Of a stretch of 64,000 nt of DNA, positions 1 through 8,609 are shown one piece after another (the first letter of the stretch is position 1; the number at the start of each line of letters is the position of its first letter). Source of the stretch: an uncultured Bacteroidales bacterium (GTDB lineage Bacteria; Bacteroidota; Bacteroidia; Bacteroidales; UBA932); contig CAKVCK010000009.1 in the NCBI GenBank assembly GCA_934725575.1, positions 55,562 through 119,561 of the forward strand, in the 5' to 3' direction. The notes below the pieces were generated by a model. The model saw only the letters and a program-made list of their open reading frames with translations. It had not been told where the DNA came from and ran no database searches. The position numbers and the translations under genes are program-made.

Positions 1-602
1 TGGCGCTGAAGTTCCTGTAGGTCAGCATAACGCCCTTAGGGTTGCCGGTCGAGCCGGAAGTGTAGTTGATGACTGCAAGGTCATCCCAGTTGTCGGTCGG
101 ATAGACTACGTCCTCCGGGCCGAATCCGTCAGGATATTTCTCGGCGAGAAGGTTGTCGATGTTGTTCCAGATGGCATCGATCTCAGGCTTGCGGCAGTAA
201 AGGATCTTAAGGTTGTCCACGTCCATCACCACCTTGACCTCCGGCATCTTGGCGATGTCCAGCTTCGACCATTTGTCCGCGTTGGTCAGAAGAGCCATAC
301 TGTCGGAATGGTTCACAAGGTTCTCGACACTGTCAGGTGTGAAGTCGGCGAGGATCGGCACGATGACCGCCTCGTAGGTGTTCACGGCCAGATAGGACAT
401 TCCCCAGCGGGCGCTGTTTCTGGCCCATAGTGCGATGTGCTGTCCCTTCTGGAGGCCGGCCTTGTCGAAGAAGATGTGAAACTTCTCGATGAGGGTAGCC
501 ATCTGTGAGTATGTGAACGATTCTCCGCCGATGGTGTTGAGGGCGGATTTGTTCCAGTATTTTCTTGTCGCGTTCTGCAAACGGGTTAAATAGTGATCCA
601 TA
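1..602 (-). CDS. AMP-dependent acyl-CoA synthetase (long-chain fatty acid CoA ligase), N-terminal part
   Basis: Activates a carboxylic acid, most likely a long-chain fatty acid, to acyl-AMP and then acyl-CoA. About 200 N-terminal residues are visible; the C-terminal part lies beyond the left edge. Reading the minus strand from the ATG at 602-600 gives a protein starting MDHYLTRLQNATRKYWNKSA and an AMP-binding P-loop YTSGSTGNPKGVM near residues 178-190, the hallmark of the ANL adenylating family. The start codon sits inside a GAATATG word. It is divergent from the HAD gene at 710 with about 107 bp between the starts. Family assignment is firm, substrate is inferred. Confidence 0.85.
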
Positions 603-674
603 TTCAAAACTCAAAATTCAATTAACTTGGCAAAAATAATTGAAACTCACGGATTTTTCACAAAGAATAAATAT

Positions 675-682
675 TATATTTG
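675..682 (+). promoter_or_regulatory. Bacteroidota -7 element (TATATTTG) of the HAD gene
   Basis: TATATTTG fits the TAnnTTTG consensus. It lies 27 bp before the ATG at 710 and so argues against the longer TTG-initiated frame that would begin at 680, inside this box. Confidence 0.6.
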
Positions 683-709
683 TGGAAATCGGTTATTTGT
701 GGCGAAATT

Positions 710-1549
710 ATGAAGAAAAAACCAATTGTTGCGCTGATTTACGACTTCGATGGGACCCTTTCTCCCGGGAATATGCAGGAGTTCGGTTTCATCCAGGCCA
801 TCGGTAAGACCCCGGAGGAGTTCTGGAGGATGAGCGACGGTCTGGCCGTCGGGCAGGACGCGAGCAATGTGCTGTCCTACATGAAAATGATGTTCGACGA
901 GGCGAGGAAGAACGGCGTCACGCTCCGCCGGAGCGACTTCCGGAAATTCGGACGCCACATCCAACTCTTCGACGGCGTGAAGGAATGGTTCAGCCTGATC
1001 AATGAATATGGCGAGTCACGCGGCGTGCAGATCGAGCATTACATCAACTCATCCGGCCTCAAAGAGATCATCGAGGGCAGCCCGATAGCCAAGGAGTTCA
1101 AGCACATCTTCGCCTGCTCCTACATGTACAACAAGGACGGCGAGGCCGAATGGCCGGGAATCGCCGTCGACTACACGGCGAAGACCCAGTACATATTCAA
1201 GATCAACAAGGGAATCTTCAGTGCCCACGACAACAAGATGGTCAACGAGAGTGTCGCCGAGGACAAGAAGAGAATCCCCTACCCCCAGATGATCTACTTC
1301 GGTGACGGTGAGACCGACATCCCTTGCATGAAGATCGTCAAGATGTTCGGAGGCCACGCCATCGCCGTCTACGACGAGAGCAGTCCGAAGAAGAAAGCCT
1401 TCGCCAAGACCCTCCAGCACCAAGGCCGCGTCAACTTCACCGTCCCCGCCAACTACACCAAGGACAGCAAGACCTACAAGGTGGTCTGCGCCATAATCGA
1501 CAAGATCAAGGCCGACTGCGAGCTCAAGCGCCTCACCAAGGCCAGGTAG
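710..1549 (+). CDS. HAD superfamily hydrolase
   Basis: Predicted cytoplasmic Mg-dependent phosphatase of 279 residues. HAD motif I DFDGTLS lies near residues 12-18 and motif IV GDGETDIPCMK near 199-209; the long segment between them suggests a cap domain. The start at 710 (MKKKPIVALIYDFDGTLS) is chosen over the TTG at 680 because a TAnnTTTG promoter box covers 675-682. It is a single-gene unit followed by two hairpins (1601-1628, 1649-1687). The substrate cannot be inferred; class IB phosphoserine-phosphatase-like proteins are the nearest analogy. Confidence 0.85.
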   Translation: MKKKPIVALIYDFDGTLSPGNMQEFGFIQAIGKTPEEFWRMSDGLAVGQDASNVLSYMKMMFDEARKNGVTLRRSDFRKFGRHIQLFDGVKEWFSLINEYGESRGVQIEHYINSSGLKEIIEGSPIAKEFKHIFACSYMYNKDGEAEWPGIAVDYTAKTQYIFKINKGIFSAHDNKMVNESVAEDKKRIPYPQMIYFGDGETDIPCMKIVKMFGGHAIAVYDESSPKKKAFAKTLQHQGRVNFTVPANYTKDSKTYKVVCAIIDKIKADCELKRLTKAR

Positions 1550-1600
1550 GGTATTTAAGATCGGAACTTTTATAACCGGTAAGCCTTTCAAGACCACAAC

Positions 1601-1628
1601 GGCAGCATTTTATGAATATAATGCCGCC
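1601..1628. terminator. Hairpin after the HAD gene
   Basis: GGCAGCATT pairs with AATGCCGCC around a short AT-rich loop with one internal mismatch; T-rich sequence follows downstream. A terminator for the HAD gene is likely. Confidence 0.5.
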
Positions 1629-1648
1629 GTCGTATGTATTTTTGACAC

Positions 1649-1687
1649 CGACAAGAGCACAATCGCCTCTTTATGCTCCTCTTGTCG
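1649..1687. terminator. Hairpin between convergent HAD and Nudix genes
   Basis: CGACAAGAG and CTCTTGTCG form a 9-bp perfect stem with a 21-nt loop in the convergent gap between the HAD gene (+) and the Nudix gene (-). Probably a bidirectional terminator or the end of the Nudix transcript. Confidence 0.4.
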
Positions 1688-1709
1688 CGCCAATATTGGA
1701 TAAGGGTTG

Positions 1710-2408
1710 TCAGAACTCAAGCCGGAAGCCTTTGCTCTTCATCTCGTCGTATTTGTCTTTGTTGAAGGTGTACTTTACGGGGATCTTCGGACCGGAGCCG
1801 GCGGGGCGCTGACCGGTGTTGGTGAGGATGCCGAGCTTGAGCATCTTGTTGGCGAAATTGCGCCTGTCGAAGGTTACCTCAAGGATAGACTCATATAGAT
1901 TCTGAAGCTGGGGCATTGTGAACACCTCAGGCAGGAGCTCGAAGCCGATCGGCTCGAAATGAATCTTCTCCTTCAGTTTCCTGAGGGCGACACGCAGGAT
2001 CCTGTCGTGGTCGAACGCAAGAGGAGGAATCCGGTCCAGAGGGAACCAGCTCGCCGCCTCAGCGTCATCCCCGCCCTTTACATCAGCTTTTCTGACAAGA
2101 GCGAAAAAAGCTATGGTGATGACCCGCTCGCGAGGATCCCGGTCAACTTCCGAAAAACATCCGAACTCTTCCACATAAACCGAATCAAGCCCAGTCTCCT
2201 CATTCAGCTCGCGGCGGGCACCAGTCTCGGCATCCTCATCCATCCTGATGAATCCTCCAGGGAAAGCCCAGCTGCCTTTGTACGGATCAAGCCCCCTTCT
2301 GATCAACAGCACGGAAAGCCCATCCTTGACATCATAACCGAATATCACACAATCGGTAGTGACAGCCGGATGCGGATACTTGTAGCAATATTTCTTATTT
2401 TCGGACAT
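1710..2408 (-). CDS. Nudix hydrolase with C-terminal winged helix (NrtR-like)
   Basis: 232 residues. The full Nudix box (G-x5-E-x7-REUxEExGU) is at residues 51-74, with RRELNEETGL as its core. The C-terminal third (about 150-232) resembles the winged-helix half of NrtR-type proteins, in which a Nudix domain senses a nucleotide ligand and the C-terminal part binds DNA. In this family the protein may hydrolyse ADP-ribose-like substrates or have become a repressor; the Nudix catalytic glutamates are all present, so catalysis is possible. Transcribed alone, leftward, from a TAnnTTTG promoter at 2429-2436. Confidence 0.85.
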   Translation of the reverse strand: MSENKKYCYKYPHPAVTTDCVIFGYDVKDGLSVLLIRRGLDPYKGSWAFPGGFIRMDEDAETGARRELNEETGLDSVYVEEFGCFSEVDRDPRERVITIAFFALVRKADVKGGDDAEAASWFPLDRIPPLAFDHDRILRVALRKLKEKIHFEPIGFELLPEVFTMPQLQNLYESILEVTFDRRNFANKMLKLGILTNTGQRPAGSGPKIPVKYTFNKDKYDEMKSKGFRLEF

Positions 2409-2428
2409 ATTACTGTGTAAATTTTACG

Positions 2429-2436
2429 CAAAGATA
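2429..2436 (-). promoter_or_regulatory. -7 element (TATCTTTG) of the Nudix gene
   Basis: The minus strand reads TATCTTTG about 20 bp before the Nudix ATG. The surrounding block AATTTTACGCAAAG recurs exactly 50 bp upstream (about 2469-2490) with an imperfect copy of the box. Confidence 0.6.
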
Positions 2437-2519
2437 GTGTATATTTCTGAAAACGCAATATTTCGGGAAAATTTTACGCAAAGCATAGTGAGTTGACAGA
2501 TAATCCAACTGGGCAAGAG

Positions 2520-2571
2520 AAAGTCTCCTTCCTAAATTTTGGTAACGTGCAAAATTTAGGAAGGAGACTTT
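2520..2571. terminator. Perfect 21-bp inverted repeat, terminator of the SusCD/phosphatase operon
   Basis: Positions 2520-2540 and 2551-2571 are perfect reverse complements (21 bp) around a 10-nt loop. The arms are AT-rich at the loop side and T-rich outside. It lies downstream of the leftward operon ending at 2815 and upstream of the Nudix promoter, so it probably stops read-through. Confidence 0.75.
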
Positions 2572-2608
2572 TCTTACCGCCCCTAACCTGAATGACCTGA
2601 AAGAAAAA

Positions 2609-2806
2609 TGTCCACCGAAACGCCAATCCACCGGAGAAACAGCATAATACCACAGTTTTGTCCGGTAGATAGGGCTTTCACCGGAGAAACGGTGCGATAT
2701 CACGGGTTTGTCCGGTAGATAGGGTTCTCACCGGAGGAACGGCGCCACGTCACTGGTTTGTCCGGTAAACAAGGCTTTCACCGGAGAAAGGCATAGGAAC
2801 CAGCCG
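2609..2806. repeat. REP-like hairpin cluster 1 (four units, 50-bp step)
   Basis: Four units start at 2609, 2659, 2709 and 2759. Each has a left arm TGTCC(GG) and, 22 bp later, a right arm CCGGA (2631, 2681, 2731, 2781), forming a 29-bp palindrome, followed by a 21-bp linker. The family is the same as in the clusters around the RAYT gene 22 kb away. Units 2-4 are more alike than unit 1, suggesting local expansion. It fills the gap downstream of the histidine phosphatase gene. Confidence 0.8.
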
Positions 2807-2814
2807 CACACGCG

Positions 2815-4167
2815 CTACTTCCCGTAATATTCCTTGAAGGCGGTCCAGGAATAGAAGGACGGGGCGACCTGCGGGATCGGGAGGGAGGCCTCGCGGCCGT
2901 TATAAAGGACTTTGACGAGGATCTCCGAGGCACGCTTGCTGCGGTAGAAGATGAGCTGGAGGTTGGCGGCCATAGGGACCTTGTCGCTTCTCCAATAATT
3001 CTTCACCTCCTTCGGATCATCCACAACCGCCCCGAAATTATCCAGACGCATATAGGAGACCAAAGGCAGGACAGCGGTGTCGTGCGAGAAACGGAGGCTC
3101 AACTGAACCTCACCGGAAGCAAGATCCTTGTCCGCCTCCTTTATGATGTTCTCAAGGATCGCAGCGTTCTTCGTGCAACCGAAGTTGTCTGTCAGAGGCG
3201 AGCGCCCCATATAGAGGTAGCCATTATAATTCCTGACCTCCCAGATGCCGAAAAGCTCATCAAATGTGAATATGTCCGAGAACTTATCAGCCTGCTCACC
3301 GTCAAGGCACTGGATTCCGACCACGACCGTGCGGAGATTGGACTCGAACTGCCACATCCCGAACGTGGACTCAAGATAGTCTGTGTCATTGAAATATCTG
3401 GAGCAGAAAGTCTTGGGATCAATAAGCGAAGCCTGCACCTCGGCGGCCGAAGCCTTGGCCTCAGACGGAATCTGAGTCTTGACCCGGTACGGATTCTGAC
3501 CTCCGTCCGGCTCAAGGACCGGAAGATAAACCCTACCTGCATCCACTGAATATGTCAGGTCTTTGTCCAGACCTTTCAGCTCGTCCATAAAAGACATCAT
3601 ACTCAGCATCACACGAGGCACAGCAGTGGAAAGGACGGAAGCCCTTGTCTTGCCCTTGAACACTTCCGGAAACTCCTTGTACATCGTGGCCGCAATGAAC
3701 CGATGCTGCTTCTGGCCTTCGACAGTCAAGTCACCACCCCTGTTGGCCACGGACGGATAAAACTTCTCGTAACGGGAATATAGATCCTCACCAGCCGCAG
3801 TCAGTTTACCGGCCGAATGAGCCTCCGAAAGTACCTTACGGACAGCTTCATAGACGCCATCTCCGAGGCCGTACCTGGCTCCGTGACGGCCGATGTGGCT
3901 GATATATACCGGCTTGTAACCCCTCGGGGCAGGAGTGATCCTGACTTCGTCAAGCGGGTACATATAATATTCACCGCCAAGAAGATTCTTGTCGGCCATC
4001 ATCTCGGAACGAGTATCGTACTTGACGACAGCGTCCTTGACACCATATTCAGCCTCAACAGCAAGCCTCTGCTCCGGAGTAGCGGGAGTCTGGGCGAATG
4101 AATATGTCCCTGCGGCGAGCAGAGCGGCCACCGCAAGGACAATGTTCTTCAGGATTATCTTTTTCAT
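2815..4167 (-). CDS. Histidine acid phosphatase family protein (exported)
   Basis: 450 residues; the start at 4167 (MKKIILKNIVLAVAALLAAG) gives a clean signal peptide, whereas the longer open frame merely overlaps the preceding gene. Branch-2 histidine phosphatase signatures are visible: SHIGRHGARYG (catalytic His in RHGxR) near residue 90, and the distal HD proton-donor motif in RFSHDTAVLP near residue 360. Family members hydrolyse phosphomonoesters, including phytate and sugar or inositol phosphates, in the periplasm. Last gene of the SusCD operon, 13 bp after the 5'-nucleotidase. Family firm, substrate open. Confidence 0.88.
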   Translation of the reverse strand: MKKIILKNIVLAVAALLAAGTYSFAQTPATPEQRLAVEAEYGVKDAVVKYDTRSEMMADKNLLGGEYYMYPLDEVRITPAPRGYKPVYISHIGRHGARYGLGDGVYEAVRKVLSEAHSAGKLTAAGEDLYSRYEKFYPSVANRGGDLTVEGQKQHRFIAATMYKEFPEVFKGKTRASVLSTAVPRVMLSMMSFMDELKGLDKDLTYSVDAGRVYLPVLEPDGGQNPYRVKTQIPSEAKASAAEVQASLIDPKTFCSRYFNDTDYLESTFGMWQFESNLRTVVVGIQCLDGEQADKFSDIFTFDELFGIWEVRNYNGYLYMGRSPLTDNFGCTKNAAILENIIKEADKDLASGEVQLSLRFSHDTAVLPLVSYMRLDNFGAVVDDPKEVKNYWRSDKVPMAANLQLIFYRSKRASEILVKVLYNGREASLPIPQVAPSFYSWTAFKEYYGK

Positions 4168-4180
4168 CGACACGAATATA

Positions 4181-5923
4181 TTAAAGCAATTCGATGTCAG
4201 CCTTGATGGCGGCCGGAGCAAACTCAGGGATGAACTTCCAGGAACCGATGACCTTCGGATCACCGACGACAGCCGGATCAACGCACCCGTTCTTCTTGAA
4301 GTACTGGTAGAGAATCGTCCTGAACTCCGGTCCACGGTAAACGATCCGCTCCTCGACAGACTTCGTGTCGGTAAGGCCCGCGGCTTTGAGAAGGCCGCCA
4401 GAGCCAACTGACCTGTAAGTGGTGATCGCGGCGGTATATTCCTTGTCAAGTTCAAACTTGCTTCCGTCGGCCATTCCGGTGATCACAATGCGTGAACCGT
4501 AAGGTTTTGTCACATCAACGGTATAGTTGATTCCGGCCGCTGAGTCGAAGTTGGCCGGGCTCTTGGCGAGCTTCCAGGCCATCTTGCCGGTGGAGTAATC
4601 CTTTGACTGCTTGATCTTCAAAACGTGGGCACCTTCGGAAGGCTCTGTCACAGTGTTGATCCAAGCGTCATAACTGGCCTCAAGGTATTTCAGAATCTCG
4701 GCACCGGTCAGTCTCAGGACAACCAGCTTGTTCTCGTAAGGATAGACCTTGCGGATGTCCTGATAACGAACCTCTCCGGCAGGGACTTTCCCGTCAATAA
4801 GAAGGGTCGCCGAAAGGGATATGTCAACAGGATAGGCGCTCATAGCGAGGGTGTGCAGAAAGTTCATATAGTCGCACTGCTTGTAGTAGAACTCTCTGGA
4901 AACCAAGTCTTTCTTGATCTCGCCGACAGCGCTCGTCATAAAACCGTGAACGTTTTCGTAATCGGACTGGAAGGCCTCTTCCATAGCGGTGTCATAGTCC
5001 TCGCTCTTGATGGAGGTCATCCTGGCTTCCAAGGTACGGCTGACGACCTTTCCGCCTTTCACTACAAGTTTGATGTCTGTGACACCAGCGTTCTGACCGG
5101 TCCTGCCGCAATCCAAAACCACGATACTGTCCGCGCTCATCACTTTGTTGGCGTGGTCGTGACCGGTGACGACAACATCCACTCCCCTAAGGCTCTTGAA
5201 CAGGTCAAGTCCCTGTTTCTCAAGGTTCAGGCCGTCGCCCTTTCCCATCGCGGTGTGAGCCACGACTATCACGATATGCGGCTTTTCCTTGGAGCTCACC
5301 TTATCCACATCCTCTTGAACCAGAGGCAGAAGCGACTCGAAACGGAGGCCGGAGACGCAGCTTCCGTCCATCAGCGAGGCGTTAGCGGCGTTGGTGTACC
5401 CCAGAACCGCGACCTTGACTCCTCCTTTCTTAATTATTGAATATGCCGGGAAATATGGCTTGCCGTTCCTGTCGGACAGGGCGTTGCCGGCCAGAAGCGG
5501 GATGCCTTCCTTCTTCATCTCCTTGGCGACACGGTCATAGACACGATGTCCGGACTCGAAATCGGAATGGCCGGCGACAACGGCATCGTATTTCATATAG
5601 GAAGCCAGTCTTGGATAGAGATGCGAGGAGGCTGTGTCCACATAGTTGTAATAGAACGGAGCTCCGCTGCCGAAGAAATTGTCTCCGGCATCTATAAGGA
5701 TGACATTGTCGGAGCCTTTCTCGGCACGGACACCGTTCACAAAGGCACTTTGGGCCATCAGGGAGCCTCTGGCCCGCCCTCCGTCTTCTATCGGTTTGGC
5801 GAACCAGTAGCCGTGGCCGTCACCGGTGGACACCACCGAAAGGTTGTACTCTCCATCCTTCAGGGTGGAGCAGGCCGATACGGCCAACGCGGCCATCGCC
5901 GCAATGATTGGTTTAATTTTCAT
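4181..5923 (-). CDS. 5'-nucleotidase / UDP-sugar diphosphatase family lipoprotein
   Basis: 580 residues. The lipoprotein signal ends at the Cys of AVSACS (residue 18). The N-terminal metallophosphoesterase domain shows STGDGHG, IDAGDNFFG, GHSDFESG and VVVTGHDHANK; the usual GNHE/D motif is altered to GHSDFE, seen in some Bacteroidota relatives. The C-terminal half is the 5'-nucleotidase substrate domain. Releases phosphate from nucleotides or nucleotide sugars at the cell surface or in the periplasm. It sits between a metalloprotease and a histidine phosphatase in the operon, which points to phosphate or nucleoside scavenging. Confidence 0.87.
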   Translation of the reverse strand: MKIKPIIAAMAALAVSACSTLKDGEYNLSVVSTGDGHGYWFAKPIEDGGRARGSLMAQSAFVNGVRAEKGSDNVILIDAGDNFFGSGAPFYYNYVDTASSHLYPRLASYMKYDAVVAGHSDFESGHRVYDRVAKEMKKEGIPLLAGNALSDRNGKPYFPAYSIIKKGGVKVAVLGYTNAANASLMDGSCVSGLRFESLLPLVQEDVDKVSSKEKPHIVIVVAHTAMGKGDGLNLEKQGLDLFKSLRGVDVVVTGHDHANKVMSADSIVVLDCGRTGQNAGVTDIKLVVKGGKVVSRTLEARMTSIKSEDYDTAMEEAFQSDYENVHGFMTSAVGEIKKDLVSREFYYKQCDYMNFLHTLAMSAYPVDISLSATLLIDGKVPAGEVRYQDIRKVYPYENKLVVLRLTGAEILKYLEASYDAWINTVTEPSEGAHVLKIKQSKDYSTGKMAWKLAKSPANFDSAAGINYTVDVTKPYGSRIVITGMADGSKFELDKEYTAAITTYRSVGSGGLLKAAGLTDTKSVEERIVYRGPEFRTILYQYFKKNGCVDPAVVGDPKVIGSWKFIPEFAPAAIKADIELL

Positions 5924-5950
5924 CTATGAATATGTTTTATTTGAGTGTGT

Positions 5951-5984
5951 CCGGTCGCTGAGCCTGTCGAACCACAGCGACCGG
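5951..5984. repeat. Intergenic palindrome with CTGAGCCTGTCGAA core
   Basis: CCGGTCGCTG and CAGCGACCGG form a 10-bp perfect stem enclosing AGCCTGTCGAACCA. The core is related to the element at 28163-28187 and to a half-copy at 15741-15754. It sits between the metalloprotease and 5'-nucleotidase genes and may protect or attenuate mRNA. Confidence 0.55.
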
Positions 5985-5989
5985 AGAAA

Positions 5990-8578
5990 TCACTTCTGGT
6001 TCTGAAGGGCGGCGTTGACACGTGCGAGGAGATACTCGTAGTGAGCCCTGTCCTCGGACGGAGCGGAAGACTTGCGGGAAGAGGCCAATGCCTTGACCTT
6101 GTTCAGGAACACGATCCTGCATCCGTCACTCTCATCGATCGTAAGGACGCTTACGCTTTTCTGGTAAGGGCCTTTGCCCTCGCCAAGGTTGATGTCATCG
6201 CATCCGCACCACATCGGCTCGGCGGCATATTCATCAATATCGGGATCCTCAGCAAACGACTTGGCAAGCATAGACTTGACATCCTTCGCCGAAGCGGTCA
6301 GGACTTCCCTCTGGAGAGTCTTTTCCTCAGATGTCAGCCTGCGGCCGGCGATTGACGAGGCGAACAACTCATTGTAAAGGTCGTCGTAATATTCCTTTAC
6401 GGTGTAAGGCTTGCCGGCGCCGGGGACCACCGAGGCCAACATAACATTCGCCGGAACAGTCGAGGCCAGAGCCTTAGCCACCTGGGCGCAGATCTTGTTG
6501 GACTGCGGAGCCGCCAACGGCAGGTTCGAGGTAACGTCAGCGTCGTTGATCCACGAGGACGCGCGGAGCTGGCCTACCACCCATTCCAAGGAAGCCTTCT
6601 GAACCTTTCTGGAAACCGGCACAGATGGCTTGACCGTCGAGCCCTCCTTGACGTTGTTCAAGTATATTCCTCCGACTTGGGCCATCACATTGCCGATGTA
6701 GCGGTAGTACTGGTTCGTCAGCTGAAGGTAAAGATCATTCCTGTGTGTGAAATCGCTGTCATCGGCACCGATCCACCCGTTCATCTTTGGAAGGATGTAC
6801 TTCAAGTTCTTGATACCGTAGTCGCTGGACTTGATCGGATCATCACCAAGATCCTCTGTTCTGGCACTCGGATCATAGCTGCCATAGGTAGCGTTCCCGG
6901 AAACCTGCTGCGCCCCGTAACGGTACAGCGGATCGCCGGCCTTCTCGTCGATGATCTTCTCCGCGACGGAATATTCCTCCCAGATGTCCTTCGCTCCGAC
7001 CACAAGGGTGTACAGCCACTTGATGGCATATTCATCATACACGCCCAAAGATGGCGGCACAAGCTTAACGCCTTTGTCCTGAGGCTGGGCGACATAGTTG
7101 AAGCGGGCATAGTCCATAATCGACGGGGTCGTGCCGTACTTCGCGGTAAAAGCAGCGTTCCTCAAAGAGTCGGTAGGATAGGCTGAAGAAGCGCCCATAT
7201 TGTGCATAAGTCCCAGAGTGTGACCTATTTCGTGCGAGATCACATAGACAAGAGACTCATCGATGATGTCCTGCGGCATCTTCACGGCACGGACCTTCTC
7301 GTCCACTTGCGCCGTCTGCACGAAGCGCCAGTTGTTGATGAGCTTGATGACATCGTTATACACAAGCACGGAAGCGTTCAGAATCTCTCCCGTCACCGGA
7401 TCCACCCAAGACGGTCCCATAGCGTTCATCGTCGCGTCAGGGACATACCTTATGCAGGAATATTTCAGGTTGTCAGGATCGAACTGAGGATCCTCCTCGG
7501 CGGTCGGGAAGTCACGAACCTGCATCACGTCCTTCAGGCCGATGGCCTCGAAAGCTTTGTTCCAAGCCAGGACACCCTCCTTGATCGGAGCCTTCCAAGC
7601 CTCCGGGAACGAATTGTCCACGTACCAGACAATCGGATTCTTGACCGTCACCTTCTGACCTTTCTGCCAAGCGGTAGTGTCTGAGAGCTCAAGTCTCCAG
7701 CGGGAGGCCAGCACATAGCCTTTGAACCCATCCTCGGCGGATGTGAGATTGTACTTCACACTTCCCTCTCCCGGGCCGACAGGGAACACTCCGATCCTGG
7801 AGTCCTGCACACGGACCGGCATCGGGTTCTCCGGAAGCAGCATAAACGAGACAGTGTATGCCATCGAGCCGGATCCCACTTTGCCTTTCAGCATCAGGAA
7901 GGTCTTCGTGAAGTCCACATTGGAATGCACCTTCACGGAAGCGTTGTCACTGAATGCCTTGAGATCGCTGAACCAGGTTGATTTCTCGTCAGCCGCCTTA
8001 GTGAGGGAGAAGTCCTTTCCCTTTGGAGCGACCGAATTGATGAGCGGAGTCACCTCGAAGACCACCTCCGAACTGTCCTTGCTCGTCGCCTGCACGGCGA
8101 TCCTTCTCAAGACCTTGGGAATATAGCTGCGCTCAAGGGCGGTCCGCATCCCTGGATCGGAACTCGTGGCGTTCGCGCCCGGAACACTCAGCACCACAAG
8201 GCTGTCCTTGAGGTCAATCTGGAAATATGTCGGCTTCACGTACTTATACCCGACGTTCAGATAGGCCGGATTGCTTGTGGCGGTGATCGTGCTTCCCACG
8301 AGCATCCTGCGTCCCATCATATTCCTTGGAAAGCCCATATAGATCTTGTCCTTGGACGTGCGGTAGAGGTTGAACGTGCCGCCGCAGGCCGAATCGGCGA
8401 CCTCCTTCATCAGCTTCTCGTAAGGGGTCTGCTTCTTCTTAGGAGCCGGTTTCTGAGCCGCTGTAGCCTCCGTCTGAGCCTTTTTCTTCTTTTTCTTAAA
8501 CACGGACGCTGCCGCGTCTGTGGATGGAACCAACAGCGCGGCGGCGATCAAAGTCAGGATAATACTCCTTTTTGTCAT
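5990..8578 (-). CDS. Zinc-dependent metalloprotease (DUF5117/DUF5118 type)
   Basis: 862 residues with an N-terminal signal peptide (about 1-24) followed by a lysine-rich stretch. The metzincin zinc motif HEIGHTLGLMHN lies near residues 447-458 and a Met-turn SIMDYARFNY near 482, giving the DUF5118-DUF5117-protease architecture common in Bacteroidota. Expected to cleave proteins or peptides outside the cytoplasm. It follows the PKD-like lipoprotein by 31 bp and precedes the 5'-nucleotidase; the linkage to SusCD suggests processing of proteinaceous or phosphoprotein substrates before uptake. Catalytic residues appear intact. Confidence 0.9.
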   Translation of the reverse strand: MTKRSIILTLIAAALLVPSTDAAASVFKKKKKKAQTEATAAQKPAPKKKQTPYEKLMKEVADSACGGTFNLYRTSKDKIYMGFPRNMMGRRMLVGSTITATSNPAYLNVGYKYVKPTYFQIDLKDSLVVLSVPGANATSSDPGMRTALERSYIPKVLRRIAVQATSKDSSEVVFEVTPLINSVAPKGKDFSLTKAADEKSTWFSDLKAFSDNASVKVHSNVDFTKTFLMLKGKVGSGSMAYTVSFMLLPENPMPVRVQDSRIGVFPVGPGEGSVKYNLTSAEDGFKGYVLASRWRLELSDTTAWQKGQKVTVKNPIVWYVDNSFPEAWKAPIKEGVLAWNKAFEAIGLKDVMQVRDFPTAEEDPQFDPDNLKYSCIRYVPDATMNAMGPSWVDPVTGEILNASVLVYNDVIKLINNWRFVQTAQVDEKVRAVKMPQDIIDESLVYVISHEIGHTLGLMHNMGASSAYPTDSLRNAAFTAKYGTTPSIMDYARFNYVAQPQDKGVKLVPPSLGVYDEYAIKWLYTLVVGAKDIWEEYSVAEKIIDEKAGDPLYRYGAQQVSGNATYGSYDPSARTEDLGDDPIKSSDYGIKNLKYILPKMNGWIGADDSDFTHRNDLYLQLTNQYYRYIGNVMAQVGGIYLNNVKEGSTVKPSVPVSRKVQKASLEWVVGQLRASSWINDADVTSNLPLAAPQSNKICAQVAKALASTVPANVMLASVVPGAGKPYTVKEYYDDLYNELFASSIAGRRLTSEEKTLQREVLTASAKDVKSMLAKSFAEDPDIDEYAAEPMWCGCDDINLGEGKGPYQKSVSVLTIDESDGCRIVFLNKVKALASSRKSSAPSEDRAHYEYLLARVNAALQNQK

Positions 8579-8609
8579 AGATATTTCTTTATTGTTATTG
8601 ATTATCAGT

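Noticed and set aside
4168..4455. N-terminal extension of the histidine phosphatase
   Set aside because: Would overlap the end of the 5'-nucleotidase gene and lacks a signal peptide; the ATG at 4167 gives a normal one.
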